From Paratinospora sagittata (lineage: Eukaryota; Streptophyta; Magnoliopsida; Ranunculales; Menispermaceae): a stretch of DNA of 64,000 nucleotides. Below, piece by piece: positions 1 through 11,397 of this stretch. The stretch covers positions 31,324,821 through 31,388,820 of the forward strand of contig CM069590.1 in NCBI GenBank assembly GCA_035771175.1, read 5' to 3'. Position numbers and translations under genes: made by a program. The notes below the pieces were generated by a model. It was not told where the DNA came from, did not search any database, and saw only the letters and a program-made list of their open reading frames with translations. Position 1 is the first letter of the stretch, and every line of letters starts with the position of its first letter.

Positions 1-1091
1 ATGCAAGCTATTTGGAAAGGTCTAAGTTCATATTCTAAATTTAGGTCTAATATGAGCAACCCTACCAATTCTTCATTTAATATTCTGTTCAGATGTATCA
101 ATCTACCAAATATTTAATCACAAAATCAACCATAGAGATTGAAGTATGTTAAGAAACAAACCTTCTGTCCAAAAATCAGCTCAATCCAACGATGGACCAA
201 AGAGATAAGGCTCTTTGACGAACAAGTCTCTAATCGGACAATTTCTCCTTTCTTGCTGCGAATACTCGAACTCAGATGACTATATCACACACCATACTTA
301 ACCGATAAGCATATCCACCGTCCATAATGCAGACGGATCAGTTTTAAACCACATTCCCAAATATCATATCCATCCAACGGTAGATTTAGGAGATCTATTA
401 GTTTGATCCAAACTGCGCGAGAAATCCAGACTTTCCGACTAGCTTTGTTTGAGAGGTAATATCTCTTAGAAGAAGCCTCCAATCAAGATCTCCACCGACC
501 AAAATGAATACCCATAAGATACGAACTTGCTGACACAGTTTGAGCTCAATCGGACCATATAGTACCAAGATTCAGCTCTTTGATGAAAACGTTGCTGAGA
601 CTTTCCTCAAAGCACCTCCCTCTTTTTTTCTCTTCTTCTTTCCTTTCTCTTCTTTTTTCCTTTCTCTCCACTCATCTCACCCTCTAGGACTTCTTTGGGG
701 AAGAGAAGTAGGGCATGAAACACTTGTCCACTCTCATGCACCAACCTTGACATGTGTTGGAGAGGAGAATGGGGCATGGGACACTTGTCCATTTTCATGC
801 ACCAACTTGACATGTGTTGGAGAGGAGAAATGGGGCATGGGACACTTGTCCATTTTCATGCACCAACTTGACATGTATTGGAGAAGAGAAATGGGGCATG
901 GGACACTTGTCCATTCTCATGCACCGACTTGACATGTGTTGGTCTCATGCACCAACTTGACATGTGTTGGTCTCATACTACCCATACCAACCACATGTAC
1001 TTTAACCAATCTCATCCTTCCATGTATTTTAAATGTCCAATCCATTTAATACACCAAATTTTCATTCTCATTTATCCTTTTATTCAATCAA
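1..1091 (-). mobile_element. Truncated antisense LTR of the Tekay-type Gypsy family
   Basis: Read on the minus strand, this stretch aligns along its length with the 5' LTR of the Gypsy element at 43390. Base 1 corresponds to about 44706 and base 1091 to about 43639. The first ~250 bp of the LTR (sense orientation) are missing: at 1091/1092 the match stops and B-family LTR sequence begins without a target duplication, so this is a deletion or recombination junction. The LTR continues past the left window edge. Frames predicted here come from an internal tandem repeat and are not genes. Confidence 0.85.
711..954. repeat. 61-bp tandem repeat, about four units, inside an LTR
   Basis: Units begin at 711, 772, 833 and 894 with GGGCATGGGACACTTGTCC-like sequence, an exact 61-bp spacing. 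A shorter run of the CATGCACCAACTTGACATGT part follows to about 970. The related LTRs at 43390 and 50987 carry this segment once, so the expansion is private to this copy. It produces a spurious 130-codon frame. Confidence 0.85.
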
Positions 1092-2230
1092 TTTCAAAAA
1101 GTGTTTTAGCTCAGAGAATTTTCGGTGCTTAACAAATTGTTAAGTGTTTGTATTTATAGACTTGTAGAGATGAAGTTGTTGTTCATTTGAATTGAATTTC
1201 AAATATAAACGTTTACTCACAACAACTAGAATATACAATGAAAATGGCAACTGCAGAATTCATGAATATTCTATTTTTCTCCAGATACATGAATAAGGAA
1301 AGTTTTAGAAGACGTGGTTCGTGATTTAGAGAATATCTCTTACAAATACAAAAAATTGATTTTGCACGAAAAGTTGTTCTAAAAAGGTGGCAAAAAATAC
1401 GTACATGTCAGAACAGTAAAAATATCATTTCTGTCATTTTGTTCCTTTGAGGGCGCTCATAGAATATCAACGTCTTACTGAACAATGAAGTGAGGGCGCT
1501 ACTAAGTAGTAAGCGTCTTGACTTGCTTTGACAATTAAACGACTTAAAGCATGAGGGCTCTACTTTGCAGTAAGCATCCTGCTTTGTTTTCAAATGCAAA
1601 ACATATGAGGGCACTACTCAAGAGTAAGCGTCCTGAACTATTAAAAGCAATTTTAAAACAATATTTAAGCACGTTAACGGACGATGAGCGTCCTGAAAGT
1701 TACTTAAGTTGATTTTGAAGATGAGGGCGCTCCTACACAAGTAGCGTCCTGATAATTCATTCAACTTATAACTTATCAGCGTCCTCAAAGATGGAAATCA
1801 CTTAAAGATAAAAAGATCTTTTAGCGAGCTGAAACTAAGTCAGCGTCCTGACATTCTTAGAGGTTGATAAAAGAAAGGTCACTACAAACAAGTAAGCGTC
1901 CTTATTAATCAGTTCAATTCAACCTTGAGCGTCCTAACATTTTATCAGCGTCCTGACTCATCAAGTCTAGGAGAGCGCTGCTAAAGCGTCCTGACATTCT
2001 TAGAGGTTGATAAAAGAAAGGTCACTACAAACAAGTAAGCGTCCTTATTAATCAGTTCAAATCAACCTTGAGCGTCCTAACATTTTATCAGCGTCCTGAC
2101 TCATCAAGTCTAGGAGAGCGCTGCTAAAACATTCTTGAAAGACTTTATAAAAGCGGTTTTCGGTTTCTTGATTAAAACATGACAAAACATAATGTTTTTT
2201 TTAATCAAATCAAATACTTTAGAAATCAAC
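1092..2230 (-). mobile_element. B-family-like LTR portion of a mosaic Copia-type LTR
   Basis: The reverse complement matches the B1 5' LTR from about 12640 back to 11650. It includes the promoter-like TATA region, the block rich in GGACGC/GCGTCC words, and the AACATTATG stretch. The match ends near 2230, where similarity switches to D-type LTR sequence. No internal domain, PBS or PPT adjoins it, so it is a solo or truncated LTR. Confidence 0.75.
1842..2127. repeat. 143-bp direct tandem duplication
   Basis: Bases 1842-1984 and 1985-2127 are almost identical; I see one difference, TTCAATTCAACC against TTCAAATCAACC. The unit contains several of the GCGTCCT words typical of B-family LTRs. The other B LTR copies here carry the segment once. 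Confidence 0.85.
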
Positions 2231-2748
2231 AATTAAACAATCAAACAAGATTTTGATAAAAATCAAAACAATTTTGATTATTTTGAAAACCTTTGTAGAA
2301 ATATCATTTTAATTAAAACTAATGCAAATATCATTCAAAATAGTTTAAGAACATAGATCAAACATTTTGAATACTTGAAAATCATTTTTAAAGAATACTT
2401 AATGCGTGAATGAGTTTTATCAAAATCATGCATATGTGAAGTATTAATGCATGGAGTTTAGAAAGATTGAGCAACAAGAAATGCATGAAGGTTATATCCT
2501 AATTCTAGATACATAAAGACTCTCAACCTTTTTGTCTTCATTCCTTCAAGTTGTCCAAGCTTTAAGTATGGTTGATCCTTTGCTTAAGAGACTTCCTGAA
2601 CTTGAAGACTTAGATCTTGTATTGGCTTTTTTCCATCTTTAGGTGCTAAAATATACTAAATAGAAACATTAGCACCATTTGTTATATTGTTTGTAAGCAT
2701 CAAAACACTTAGGAGAAAAACTAAGTGCAAAACTACTTAGATCAATGT
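2231..2748 (-). mobile_element. D-like LTR portion of the mosaic Copia-type LTR
   Basis: This closely follows the U3 end of the D LTRs (about 23220-23640 and 30360-30760), including the shared stretch ending GCATCAAAACACTTAGGAG. On the minus strand it would be the 5' part of an LTR whose 3' part is the B-like block at 1092-2230. The terminal bases near 2748 do not show a clean TGTTGG terminus, so the boundary is approximate. Confidence 0.65.
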
Positions 2749-3067
2749 TTTTCTCAATGGGCTCGGTGTTTTGGTCGTAACTCTATTGATAATTTCAGTG
2801 GTGTCAAGGTTATTGACGCTTGTGTGTTTGAATTGTTAACATGAACTTTTCGTGTGTTTGTTAATTCTATCTTTTTGAATGTGTGAGCATGCTTTGTTTT
2901 GTGATTTTATGTTTCACTCACTTGTTATTCTTATGTGGTTGGTTTTGATTTCCCTTGGAGAAACCACTGCTATCACGTTGTTTCTAGTTAGGTAATTCTA
3001 CAAGGATCGTGGCCTTGACATTTTGGTTGTATGAATTCTTAGCGTCCTTCGATGTCTTTGTTTCATG
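2749..3067. other. Unassigned intergenic sequence
   Basis: No coding frame, repeat copy or RNA gene is recognisable. The sequence resumes at 3975 after the 3068-3969 solo LTR, since the TSD TCATG lies at both junctions. It is probably older degraded repeat sequence. Confidence 0.4.
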
Positions 3068-3969
3068 TGTTGGCCCAATATTACCGTCCAAGAGGGGAGA
3101 GGTGAATTAGACGTCGCGAATTATTGCGTTACCTTTCGGTTAAATAATCAAACAATATATGTGCACAGTATAGGTAACAAACAAAGCAATAAAGTGTATG
3201 AAAAGTAAACAAATTGACACAATGATTTATAGTAGTTCAAATCCCCTAGAACCTACTCCACTACCTGACCACGCACGATCAGGATTTTTCAAATCTACTA
3301 AATCTAGTCAACTTACGAGCGTGACTAGAAATTGTACAATCTAGTTAACTTAAGGGCATAACTAGAAGTCGTGAACCTAACTAGGTTGCGAGCGTGGCTA
3401 GAAGCCATACACTAACCAACTTGCGGGCATGGCTAGAAGCCATACACTAACAAATAAAGGTATAATTCCGGTTGACTAACAAGTCAACAATACGTCATGG
3501 TTACAAATGATATTTAAAGAAGCTCTTGGAACTCTCTTACAATTTTAGTAAACAACCTTGAAATGAACAATCTCTACTATTCCAACCACAATATATTAAG
3601 TGAAGTGCAATGTTGAAGTAGTTGTTTACAAATATTTGCAAACGATTCAAAAGATGTTTACGCAAGTTCAAGAATCGTCTGTGTACATATATTCTCAAAT
3701 ATTGATTCTAAATATTATAAATGAAGCACAAGAATCAATATGCAAGTATTGATCAAAACTTATTGATTCAAAGATATAAATATTCAAGTATGTGAATCAA
3801 TATGCACAAGTTATGATCAAAGTAATTGATTAAAACAATATAAGTTAGGCACAAGAATCGATGTCAATCAAATCAAATGAAACAACTATCCAAGATGATA
3901 TAAGTTGTAATACTCAAATTTTCATAAACTTATAACATACATGGTACCTTGATTAATATGTACATTACA
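3068..3969 (-). mobile_element. Copia-type solo LTR, 902 bp, TSD TCATG
   Basis: On the minus strand it starts TGTAATGTACAT and ends CCTCTTGGACGG...GGGCCAACA, the terminal pattern shared with the B and D LTRs. A perfect 5-bp duplication TCATG flanks it at 3063-3067 and 3970-3974. There is no internal region, PBS or PPT, so it is a solo LTR left by intra-element recombination. Confidence 0.85.
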
Positions 3970-3993
3970 TCATGTATAATATGTAATAAATAT

Positions 3994-4476
3994 TGTTGGA
4001 CCAAAAATATTGTAAATTCATGATCAAGCCCAAGACAAGGCCCAATACCAAGTCCAAGCCCATTATCTAGAATTTAGGTGAATTATTGGTGGAAAAGTTG
4101 TCAAAAGTGGATTATGATTTGTTGTAAACTTGTATAAATAGGTGTGTTTGACATTCATTCCAAACCATCCAAGTGAGAGTGAGAACTCACAAGTGTAGAG
4201 AGTTCAAGTGAGAGCTACAAGTGTTCTAGCAAATATTGTGAGAGTTATAATAGTTTGTAGTATAAAAGCTAGTAGTAATTAAGTGATACATAGTATGCTC
4301 TGTACTTGCCCTTTTGTGGATCTTATACATCAGAAATGATCACTATTTACTACTACTTTTATTGAGTGATCCCTATCCTAAATTTGTCCAAACATCGAAC
4401 CCAAGTCAACACTTCAAGGGTGGAGATTTACAGGTGCCAAGGAACCCGAACAACGAATTACGCTTGTTTAATGTGG
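3994..4476 (+). mobile_element. LTR-like fragment with TATA box, then possible Gypsy pol/LTR spacer
   Basis: TGTTGGACC at 3994 resembles a Copia LTR start. A good TATA box (TATAAATA, 4133-4140) sits about 140 bp in, followed by a GAGAG-rich leader typical of LTR R/U5 regions. No CA end or PBS could be placed. The last ~100 bp, ending GTTTAATGTGGGTGTG, resembles the polypurine area upstream of Gypsy 3' LTRs and may belong with the LTR at 30775, the two being separated by element D. No protein is readable. Confidence 0.4.
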
Positions 4477-4481
4477 GTGTG

Positions 4482-4854
4482 TGTTGGACGCCTAAGAGGG
4501 GGGTGAATTAGGTGTTATGGCCGGTATTAAACTACTTTTAATTTCTTTGTGGAAATCCTTTGATTAATTCAAGTCATGTACTCAAATCAATGTAAAATGC
4601 ATAATGAAAGATACTGAAAATAAATACAATGCATAGAAAGGATTTTTAAGTTGTTTGAAAATCCTTTTCCTACTCCACGCCTAGAGAAACCGTCTCTACG
4701 ATTCAACTATACCAGGTTCACTTCAAGGGTGTGAACCAAATCGTTACAACGTCTTTTTCAAGGTTCAAGACAAACCTATCCTTTTCGGGCTAACGATGAA
4801 CCTACGATTTTCTTTTGCTGGATAAAGAAGGAAAAGTTGATTCCTTTTCACGGG
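4482..4854 (-). repeat. Element D 3' LTR, left fragment
   Basis: This aligns with the D 5' LTR from 28801 onward. They share the CCAAGAGGGG terminus and the sequence through AGAAACCGTCTCTACGATTC. It is cut at the ACGGG target site of element A (4850-4854) and continues at 22104. Confidence 0.9.
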
Positions 4855-5931
4855 TGTTACAAACAAACCCGCAAGCGTACGATTTCAAGTTATAATATAG
4901 TCCAATAAGATATTGGGTATCATCCTCAGGGATATTACTACACTAGCTATCACGTTTTAACCCTAATTTTCTCTAGACAATTGAAATTGAGTGATTGAGT
5001 GATTAAAACAGTAATTAAAACAATTAACTATTAACCAACAATGCAATGTAAATCATATAGGAAAATCAATGTTCGAACGATCTAGAGGTTCGATGTCACC
5101 TCACTATCAACTATGCCTTTATATCTATTTTTATCATTAAATCAGTCCTTCGTTTATAAGTCAGAAATTCAAACGTTTCTAATTCCCTCTTTTGAACCAA
5201 CAACTAGAGCATGTTATTGTTGCCTTGGCATTATTCTTTCGATGAAAACCTAAAACGACAACAACTCATTAAATTCTATGATTTCCACCTAACAACTTCA
5301 AAGGTTCTCGATCTACTTGTGAATTTCACGATTGTCTAGGTTATATTTCCCAAATTCCAACCCAAGGTACCCTCTTTTGGAGCATCTACCTCAAATCTAT
5401 GATCATGTAATCCGTGATCAATGGATCAAAAGCATTACACTCAGAGAAATATAAATAAACTATAGAAACTTTATTAACAATAATCAAACCATAAAACTAG
5501 ACATAGTATCAATCTTGGATCAATCTACACCTCTAGAAAGAGGTTTAGTTCATAACTAAAGACATGAAAACTGTAACACCCCGTAATGTTAATTAAATAC
5601 ATACGTTGAAGTACGCGTATATCGAGATGTATAACACACGTATTTTATACGTATGAGCTAAATATACACGTGATAATACACGTATTTGATATGTATGCGC
5701 TAAATATTCGCGTGTATGATTAGTAAATAAACAAAATTATGAAATTGATTAATTTATGGGGTTGGTTAATTAAAAAAAATGTGGATTGGAGTATGATTGA
5801 ATGAATGAAAGTGAAATATCAAGATGGGGAGTTGGTTAACTATTGAGAGAAAGGTGCATGGAATCATTTCTATATATAAATCTAAATAAAAAATAATAAT
5901 AAAATAAAAAATAAATAAATAATAATAAAAA

Positions 5932-6038
5932 TCTTCCTAGTTGCATCCAACGTGTGCAACTAGAATAAAAATAAAAAATAATAAAAAATAATAAAAAAAA
6001 TCTTCCTAGTTGCATCCAACGTGTGCAACTAGAATAAA
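5932..6038. repeat. 69-bp duplication carrying a CTAGTTGCA hairpin
   Basis: TCTTCCTAGTTGC begins at 5932 and again at 6001. Each copy contains CTAGTTGCA, a 9-bp loop and TGCAACTAG, a perfect 9-bp stem. AT-rich A/T-run sequence fills the space between the copies. Confidence 0.8.
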
Positions 6039-6460
6039 AAAATAAAAAATAAAAAATAATAATAAAATGAAATAGAAAGAAAGAGAAAAGAGGTTGCTGG
6101 AAGGGAAAGAGAAGAACAGACAGACGCACGAGAGAAACCGAGAGAAGAAGGAGAAGAAGAAAAAGAGAAAACGCGGGATTCGCGCCAAATTCGACGTGCC
6201 GGTAAGCTATTTTTGCTATTTTTCATCGTAAAATTACTATCTAAGCTAGATGTAACGATTCTAGCGGACTAATTTTAGCTATGGGAGCCGTTTTGCGGCG
6301 TTTTGACAAATTGGGGTTTTGACCCAACGTAAATAGAAAATTCGCTAGAAAGGTAGAAAAACGTTCCCTGGACCGTTGGGACCCCGAATATGTGGTTAGA
6401 TTCAATTTTATGATTTTTGGAGACCATTTGACAATTTTAATACAATTTACATCTTTCGAA

Positions 6461-6520
6461 TGAATAGTGAATAGTTAATAGTAATAGTGAATAGTGAATA
6501 GTGAATAGTATTGTGAACGG
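6461..6520. repeat. GAATAGT short tandem repeat
   Basis: Imperfect 7-bp repeats of GAATAGT/TAATAGT sit within the solo LTR, downstream of its predicted transcription start. Confidence 0.7.
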
Positions 6521-8466
6521 TGATTTGATATGTTAGTAGCTACTGATATGGTAAATGATGATTCTAATGATACTCTATGGGTAATTTCAGTGTTTAAATT
6601 GAGGCTTAAGGGCATGGATAAACACTTTTGAGGAAGCAATGACGTTTATTATTGTTCGATTTTAGAGGTTGGCTTAGAAACCCTGTGTAACCACTGTGAG
6701 TATAGTTTTCTTGATTTGGTTCTTGTATGACATTATACATATATAAAATGTTTGATTGTATGCATGGTATATTTATATATACATTGAGTTTTATGGATCA
6801 TGCAAACTGATTTTAGCAATTGGAGTTTGCAATGATGAGGTTTTGCGAATCCTCATCGTCATTTCGTTAGGAATTAGACCCGGATGAGGTTTTGCGAGTC
6901 CTCATTGTCAGTAGGTCTGTCCTAACAAGGGTTGCGATCCTTGAAATGACTGTGAATTGGGTGATAAGAAGCTGTGTCTACCTTGTACGGCCATACAAGG
7001 GTTAGACCCGCTCTCTTGCCTTGCGGAGGAGGGAGATTGTGCATTGTGTTATTGAAAACTCATACAATTTATGTTGTTGACATGTATGATATATTCGTTG
7101 AATGATGCATGTGTTGAATAAGTGTTTGAAATGATTTTAAATGTCATATTTATCTAAATGTATATAATTGTCATCTCAAGAACTATATTCACTGAGCTGT
7201 TGTTTGCTCACCCCATTTCCTCTAATATTTCAGGTATTGAGTCGAAGGGAAAAGAAAAAATCCGTGAGTAATAATCACGTGAACCTTCGTCTGGTACGTG
7301 TATGTATGTTTGGAGGAAATAAATTATATTTTTGTTATTTTGATATGTATAATTATCACACACTATATATGTACTATCACCTAGATGGGTTGTGTGGTAA
7401 TCTTATATAATGCTTGGGATGATGAAATGTATTTATCAGTTGGGAATTTATTTTGTGGAATGAATGAAATGAATGTGAGTGGAATGATCATCTATATAGC
7501 TAGTTGATTGGATTTGAATTGTGGTATAAAAAAAAAAAATTCTGTAAGTTTGGGATGGATTGTGAGAGGCTGACAGTGTATTGTATACTGTATACGGGTA
7601 TGTACAGTGTATAGTACACTGTGCCGGTCATGACGTCAGCCTACGTCAGGGGCGTCGTAACAAAAACATTAAACAATGGTTTGAACATGAATAAGAACAA
7701 TGGAAAACAAACTAGAATGTTGTAGAGATTGTGAATAGTCTTCAATGTAGATCTTCCTCTCCACTTCGCTCCTACCGTAATCCTCTTCTTCTCCACTCTA
7801 TGATGATTTAGAAACCCTAAAGAATGGTATATATAGAGCCACAAGTCCACAGGAAGTCGTCCAAGAAGTTTCCAAGTCGAACAAGGAAAGTTCGCAACAA
7901 AATTAGAAAGTTTCTATTTTGAATAGCATATTTGCTTCCTTCCTCGCCGTTTTTCTCCTTATTTCCCACTCCAAATCAACCTCAAAACCTTCCATCCTGT
8001 ATTATTTCAAGTAAGGAATCCATAGGAACAAACCATGTCTAATTTGGAGTTAATTTGAGAAAGTTATAGTCAAAGTCTGTCGAATCCCGGCGCTACGGCG
8101 CCCACACATTGGATTTTTGTGCTATTTCCACCACTCTCTTGTGGACCTAGCCAATTTTCCATGCCTTTTTGTCCTGATTTGCACAGGTGTCTTCAAGCAA
8201 ACTTCATGCAACTTATTTCCAACTTCCAAGTCTACTTTAGGTCCATCGAAACACCTTCAAAACAACCCAAATCAAGTGAGTATAATGCTTTAATAATCTC
8301 ATGAACCAACCTATAAAAATCCAAACCAAAATAATGCAAAAACACTAAAACTTGACTAAACTATCAAATAACTAGATTTATGGTAAACTAACCTAATATA
8401 TGAACTAAATACCATAAAACACACATAAAAAATGCTCTAAAACATATACTAAATTCCTACTTATCA

Positions 8467-8482
8467 AACACCCCCAAACTTA
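8467..8482 (-). promoter_or_regulatory. Element A polypurine tract
   Basis: On the minus strand AAGTTTGGGGGTGTT directly precedes the 3' LTR start TGATAAG. Such a purine-rich tract primes plus-strand DNA synthesis, and its position fixes the LTR boundary and element orientation. Confidence 0.8.
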
Positions 8483-10284
8483 GAACTTTGATCATCCCGA
8501 GCAAAGGCAAAATAAAACTGTCATCTCATGCGCAAACAAAATAATGATTTGATTCAAAAAAATTTATCAATATCATCACTATGGCCTTTAAGATCACATT
8601 ACAAAGACAATACTCATCATCGGGAGTTTCAAGAGTGTTGAGTTGTCTAGAATTTTAACTCAACCTCTCACCTAGCCTCATCTTCCACTCTCAAACACAC
8701 CATCATATAGTCAATCTCATAAAACCATTCATGCAATTCATAGACAAGTGCAGGCAAGTAATAAAGTGTAAGTGATCTCATATAGATATATATATATATA
8801 TATATAGTGAATCCCATAGGCAAATCTTCAATACCACTCTCCACTAATGTAGATCACATGCCGTTTAGAATCAATAGGTCTTTCCTAGGTTGTAATGTAT
8901 GGCAAGGGTTTAATGGTAGGGAAAATTAGAATAATTTAGGCTCAAAACACCCTAAACACTTTGATCATTTACACACATCCACAACATTACATTTAGAACC
9001 AAAAACCCAATTTCAACACATATACCCACTTCAAATATTCAACTTTTCATTCCATTCCCCATTCTTTTGTTTGCCTGTTTTCATAAAAGGACACACCCCC
9101 AAACTTATTTCTTTTCACAACATGGGCGTAACATCCTCTTTTCTTTTCTAACTTTTTTTCTTTTCTAACTCTTTTTCTTTTTTTTTTTTCAATAAAACTC
9201 ATAAGCAAACTTCTCATTTTTTTTTCTTCTTTGTCACCCTTTTTCTTCACTTTTCTTTCCCATTGTTCTTTCATCCAAATAATAACACTCCAATATGATC
9301 AAAATGTATAAGGTACATAGGTTGAAAAACAGGGAAATTAAACATGATAAGCTCAAATTTTCTTATATATAGGTAATAAAGAAAAGGATATTCAGCTCAA
9401 AATGGGAACTATGGATACAATAAAAAGTAAGGTAGGCTATTTGGCTCAAACTTATCCAAATATGGCCTAAATCATTTTCCTCATAGCATGCTCTCTACGA
9501 TTTTGCCTCAAGTGATAATCAAACTTGTTCTAGGATTTCTAGAGATCTAATATATATAACTTAACTTGCACAAATCCAATCCAAACATGTCATGATTCCA
9601 CAAAACCAACCACACTAGACATGTAGAGAATTTTCAACAAAACAAAGTTCAAAGTTAAATCAAGCACACAGACTAAGTAATTTACTCTCTACATTCTCCT
9701 AGAGTCATGTTCATATAATTGTTCACTTATCCTAAAACTACCACATCTTTGCCATGACAAGTCAAAAATTAAAATTCTCCCCCGAAACTTAAAACAAGCA
9801 TTGTCCTCAATGCTTCATAATAAAGACATAATCATAAAATGGAAAAAAAAGTTGAGAAAACCCTGTTGACAAAAAGTTGAAGTCTCCACATAAACTGTCC
9901 ATCCTTTTCGTGTAGTTGGCATAAGGACCTCCAAACTCGATCTAGAACCTAAAAAAAGATAGCAAGAGAAGTTAATGGCAAAGGTAGGTACTAAACAATT
10001 AAGTAAAAAAAATAAATACAATAAAAATGGAAAACATCAAAATAACCGATGGGTTGCCTCCCAACAAGCGCTTAGTTTAAAGTCCTTAGCCCAACTTCTT
10101 TTTTGTTTCTTTAAGGTGGATCATCAAGAAGCACGACCTTTTCAATCCTTTCATCTTGGCCCTTAAAGTGTCTTACAAGTTTCTTCTTGACTTGAGAAAG
10201 AGATCCATCTTTACGCTTATGCTCAATCATAATACTTACCAACTTTTCTTCCCCAACATTAGGCATCAAATATAGGCTTTTCAA
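8483..10284 (-). other. Element A internal non-coding region
   Basis: This region lies between the protease remnant and the PPT. I find no RT, RNase H or integrase motifs on the minus strand and no gene on the plus strand. It is pyrimidine-rich with poly-T runs near 9150-9230. It likely represents the 3' untranslated segment of an Athila-like element after loss of pol. Confidence 0.6.
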
Positions 10285-10935
10285 TCATAAATTCTCAATT
10301 TTGGCCACATAGTGTACCACGACATCTTTTGGTGTAGGTGTCTCGTAAGCCTTGGTAGCACACTCATCAATTACCCTTTTGACATCAATCTGGTTGCATG
10401 TATTCTTCTTATCGGGAACTTTCGGTGTATTGTAGATCTTAAACATCACCTTTTCTTCGCTAACCCTCAAAGTAAGCTCACCAAGCTCCACATCTATCAA
10501 AGCTCTCCTGATAGCTAAGAATGGTCGCCCAAGTATAAGAGGAATATCACCATCTTCTTCCATATCCAACACTACAAAACCAACCGGGAAGATAAACTTG
10601 TCCACCTTCACTAGCACTCCTCAATGATACCCCAAGGGTATGTAAGTGATCGATCTGCTAGTTGCAAAGATATTGTAGTTGGTTTCACCTCGCCAAGCTC
10701 CAATTTCCTGAAAATGGACAAAGGCATTAAGTTAATGCTTGCACCTAAATCACATAAAACATTACTAAAATTTAAAGGACCAATGGTGCAAATTATATTG
10801 AAACTCCCCGGATCTATAGCCTTTGTGGAAGCTTTTTCTGTATGATGGAACTACACTCTTCGGTAAGCTTCACTATCTCGAATTCTTCCTGCTTCCTCTT
10901 TTTCAACATAACTTCCTTCATGAACTTCATGTAGT
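10285..10935 (-). pseudogene. Element A aspartic protease remnant (Athila-type)
   Basis: The retropepsin active site reads D-L-G-A-S-I-N at about 10731-10751 (minus strand). Downstream are the family's conserved LILGRPFLA and GELTLRV stretches at 10617-10450. Frameshifts and stops separate the catalytic motif from the ORF that starts at 10617. The same domain in element C is at 38322-38858. It would cleave the Gag-Pol polyprotein, but this copy is dead. Confidence 0.8.
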
Positions 10936-11397
10936 TCAGCATTCTCTCCAATGCATCTGCAAGAAGAATGTTAATGTGAATTTTTTTGAGTATGTCAAGA
11001 AACTTGGCGAATTACTCGTTAAGTTTTTTCTTTTGGAATCTTTGAGGAAACATAATAGGAGTTTTGAGTTTAGGGGGTTATCCGTGAAAGTGATAGAACT
11101 AGGCCGGTAAGGCCTCTCATGCGATTTCTCCCCCTTGGATGACTCTTCGACTTTCTCTTTTCTAGGCTCAGTCTCAATGCGTATCTCTTCATGTACATCA
11201 CTAAGATCTGATCGTGCTGCTATGCTTGGGCTATGATGATCAGTCTCTTGCACTTCCTTCCCGCTTCTCAAGAATATGGCATGGCATTGTTCTTTTGGGT
11301 TTACCTCAGTGTTTCTAGGTAGTGACCCCCGTTGTTGGGCATTCACAATTGAGGCTAGTTGCCCAACTTGAACTTCCAAATTCTTGATAGATGCCCT
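10936..11397 (-). pseudogene. Element A gag, C-terminal part
   Basis: Translation gives the V-G-Q-L-A-S-I-V motif and then the diagnostic F-L-R-S-G-K-E, matching A-I-T-L-R-S-G-K-E in element C (about 38008-38034). The upstream end is cut by B1 at 11398, and codons read beyond that point are B1 LTR. A charged, K/E-rich tail follows. The frame ends at 10936, before the protease. Confidence 0.85.

Larger units (their letters stand above)
5572..7662 (+). mobile_element. Gypsy-type solo LTR, 2,091 bp, TSD AAAAC
   Basis: It begins TGTAACACCCCG and ends GGCGTCGTAACA. The TSD AAAAC is perfect at 5567-5571 and 7663-7667, and the uninterrupted site is visible in A's other LTR near 21360. TATA-like TATATATAAA occurs at 5871-5880, and GCTCACCCC followed by TTTCAGG near 7206-7233 parallels the downstream part of the Tekay LTR. 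There is no internal domain. Frames within it are non-coding. Confidence 0.9.
4855..8466 (-). repeat. Element A 3' LTR, interrupted by a solo LTR
   Basis: The LTR runs TGATAAGTAGGAATTT...GTTTGTAACA in sense orientation and is the counterpart of 20711-22098. Removing the 5572-7662 insertion leaves about 1.5 kb. It keeps short segments the 5' LTR has lost, for example near 5220-5280 and 7985-8075. A TATA-like CTATATATA lies on the minus strand at about 7828-7836. A GC-rich word, CGGCGCTACGGCGCC, sits near 8088-8102 in otherwise AT-rich DNA. Confidence 0.9.

Noticed and set aside
540..932. 130-codon plus-strand frame with a repeated cysteine-containing peptide
   Set aside because: It is created by a 61-bp tandem repeat inside an antisense Tekay-type LTR; the related LTRs have no such frame.
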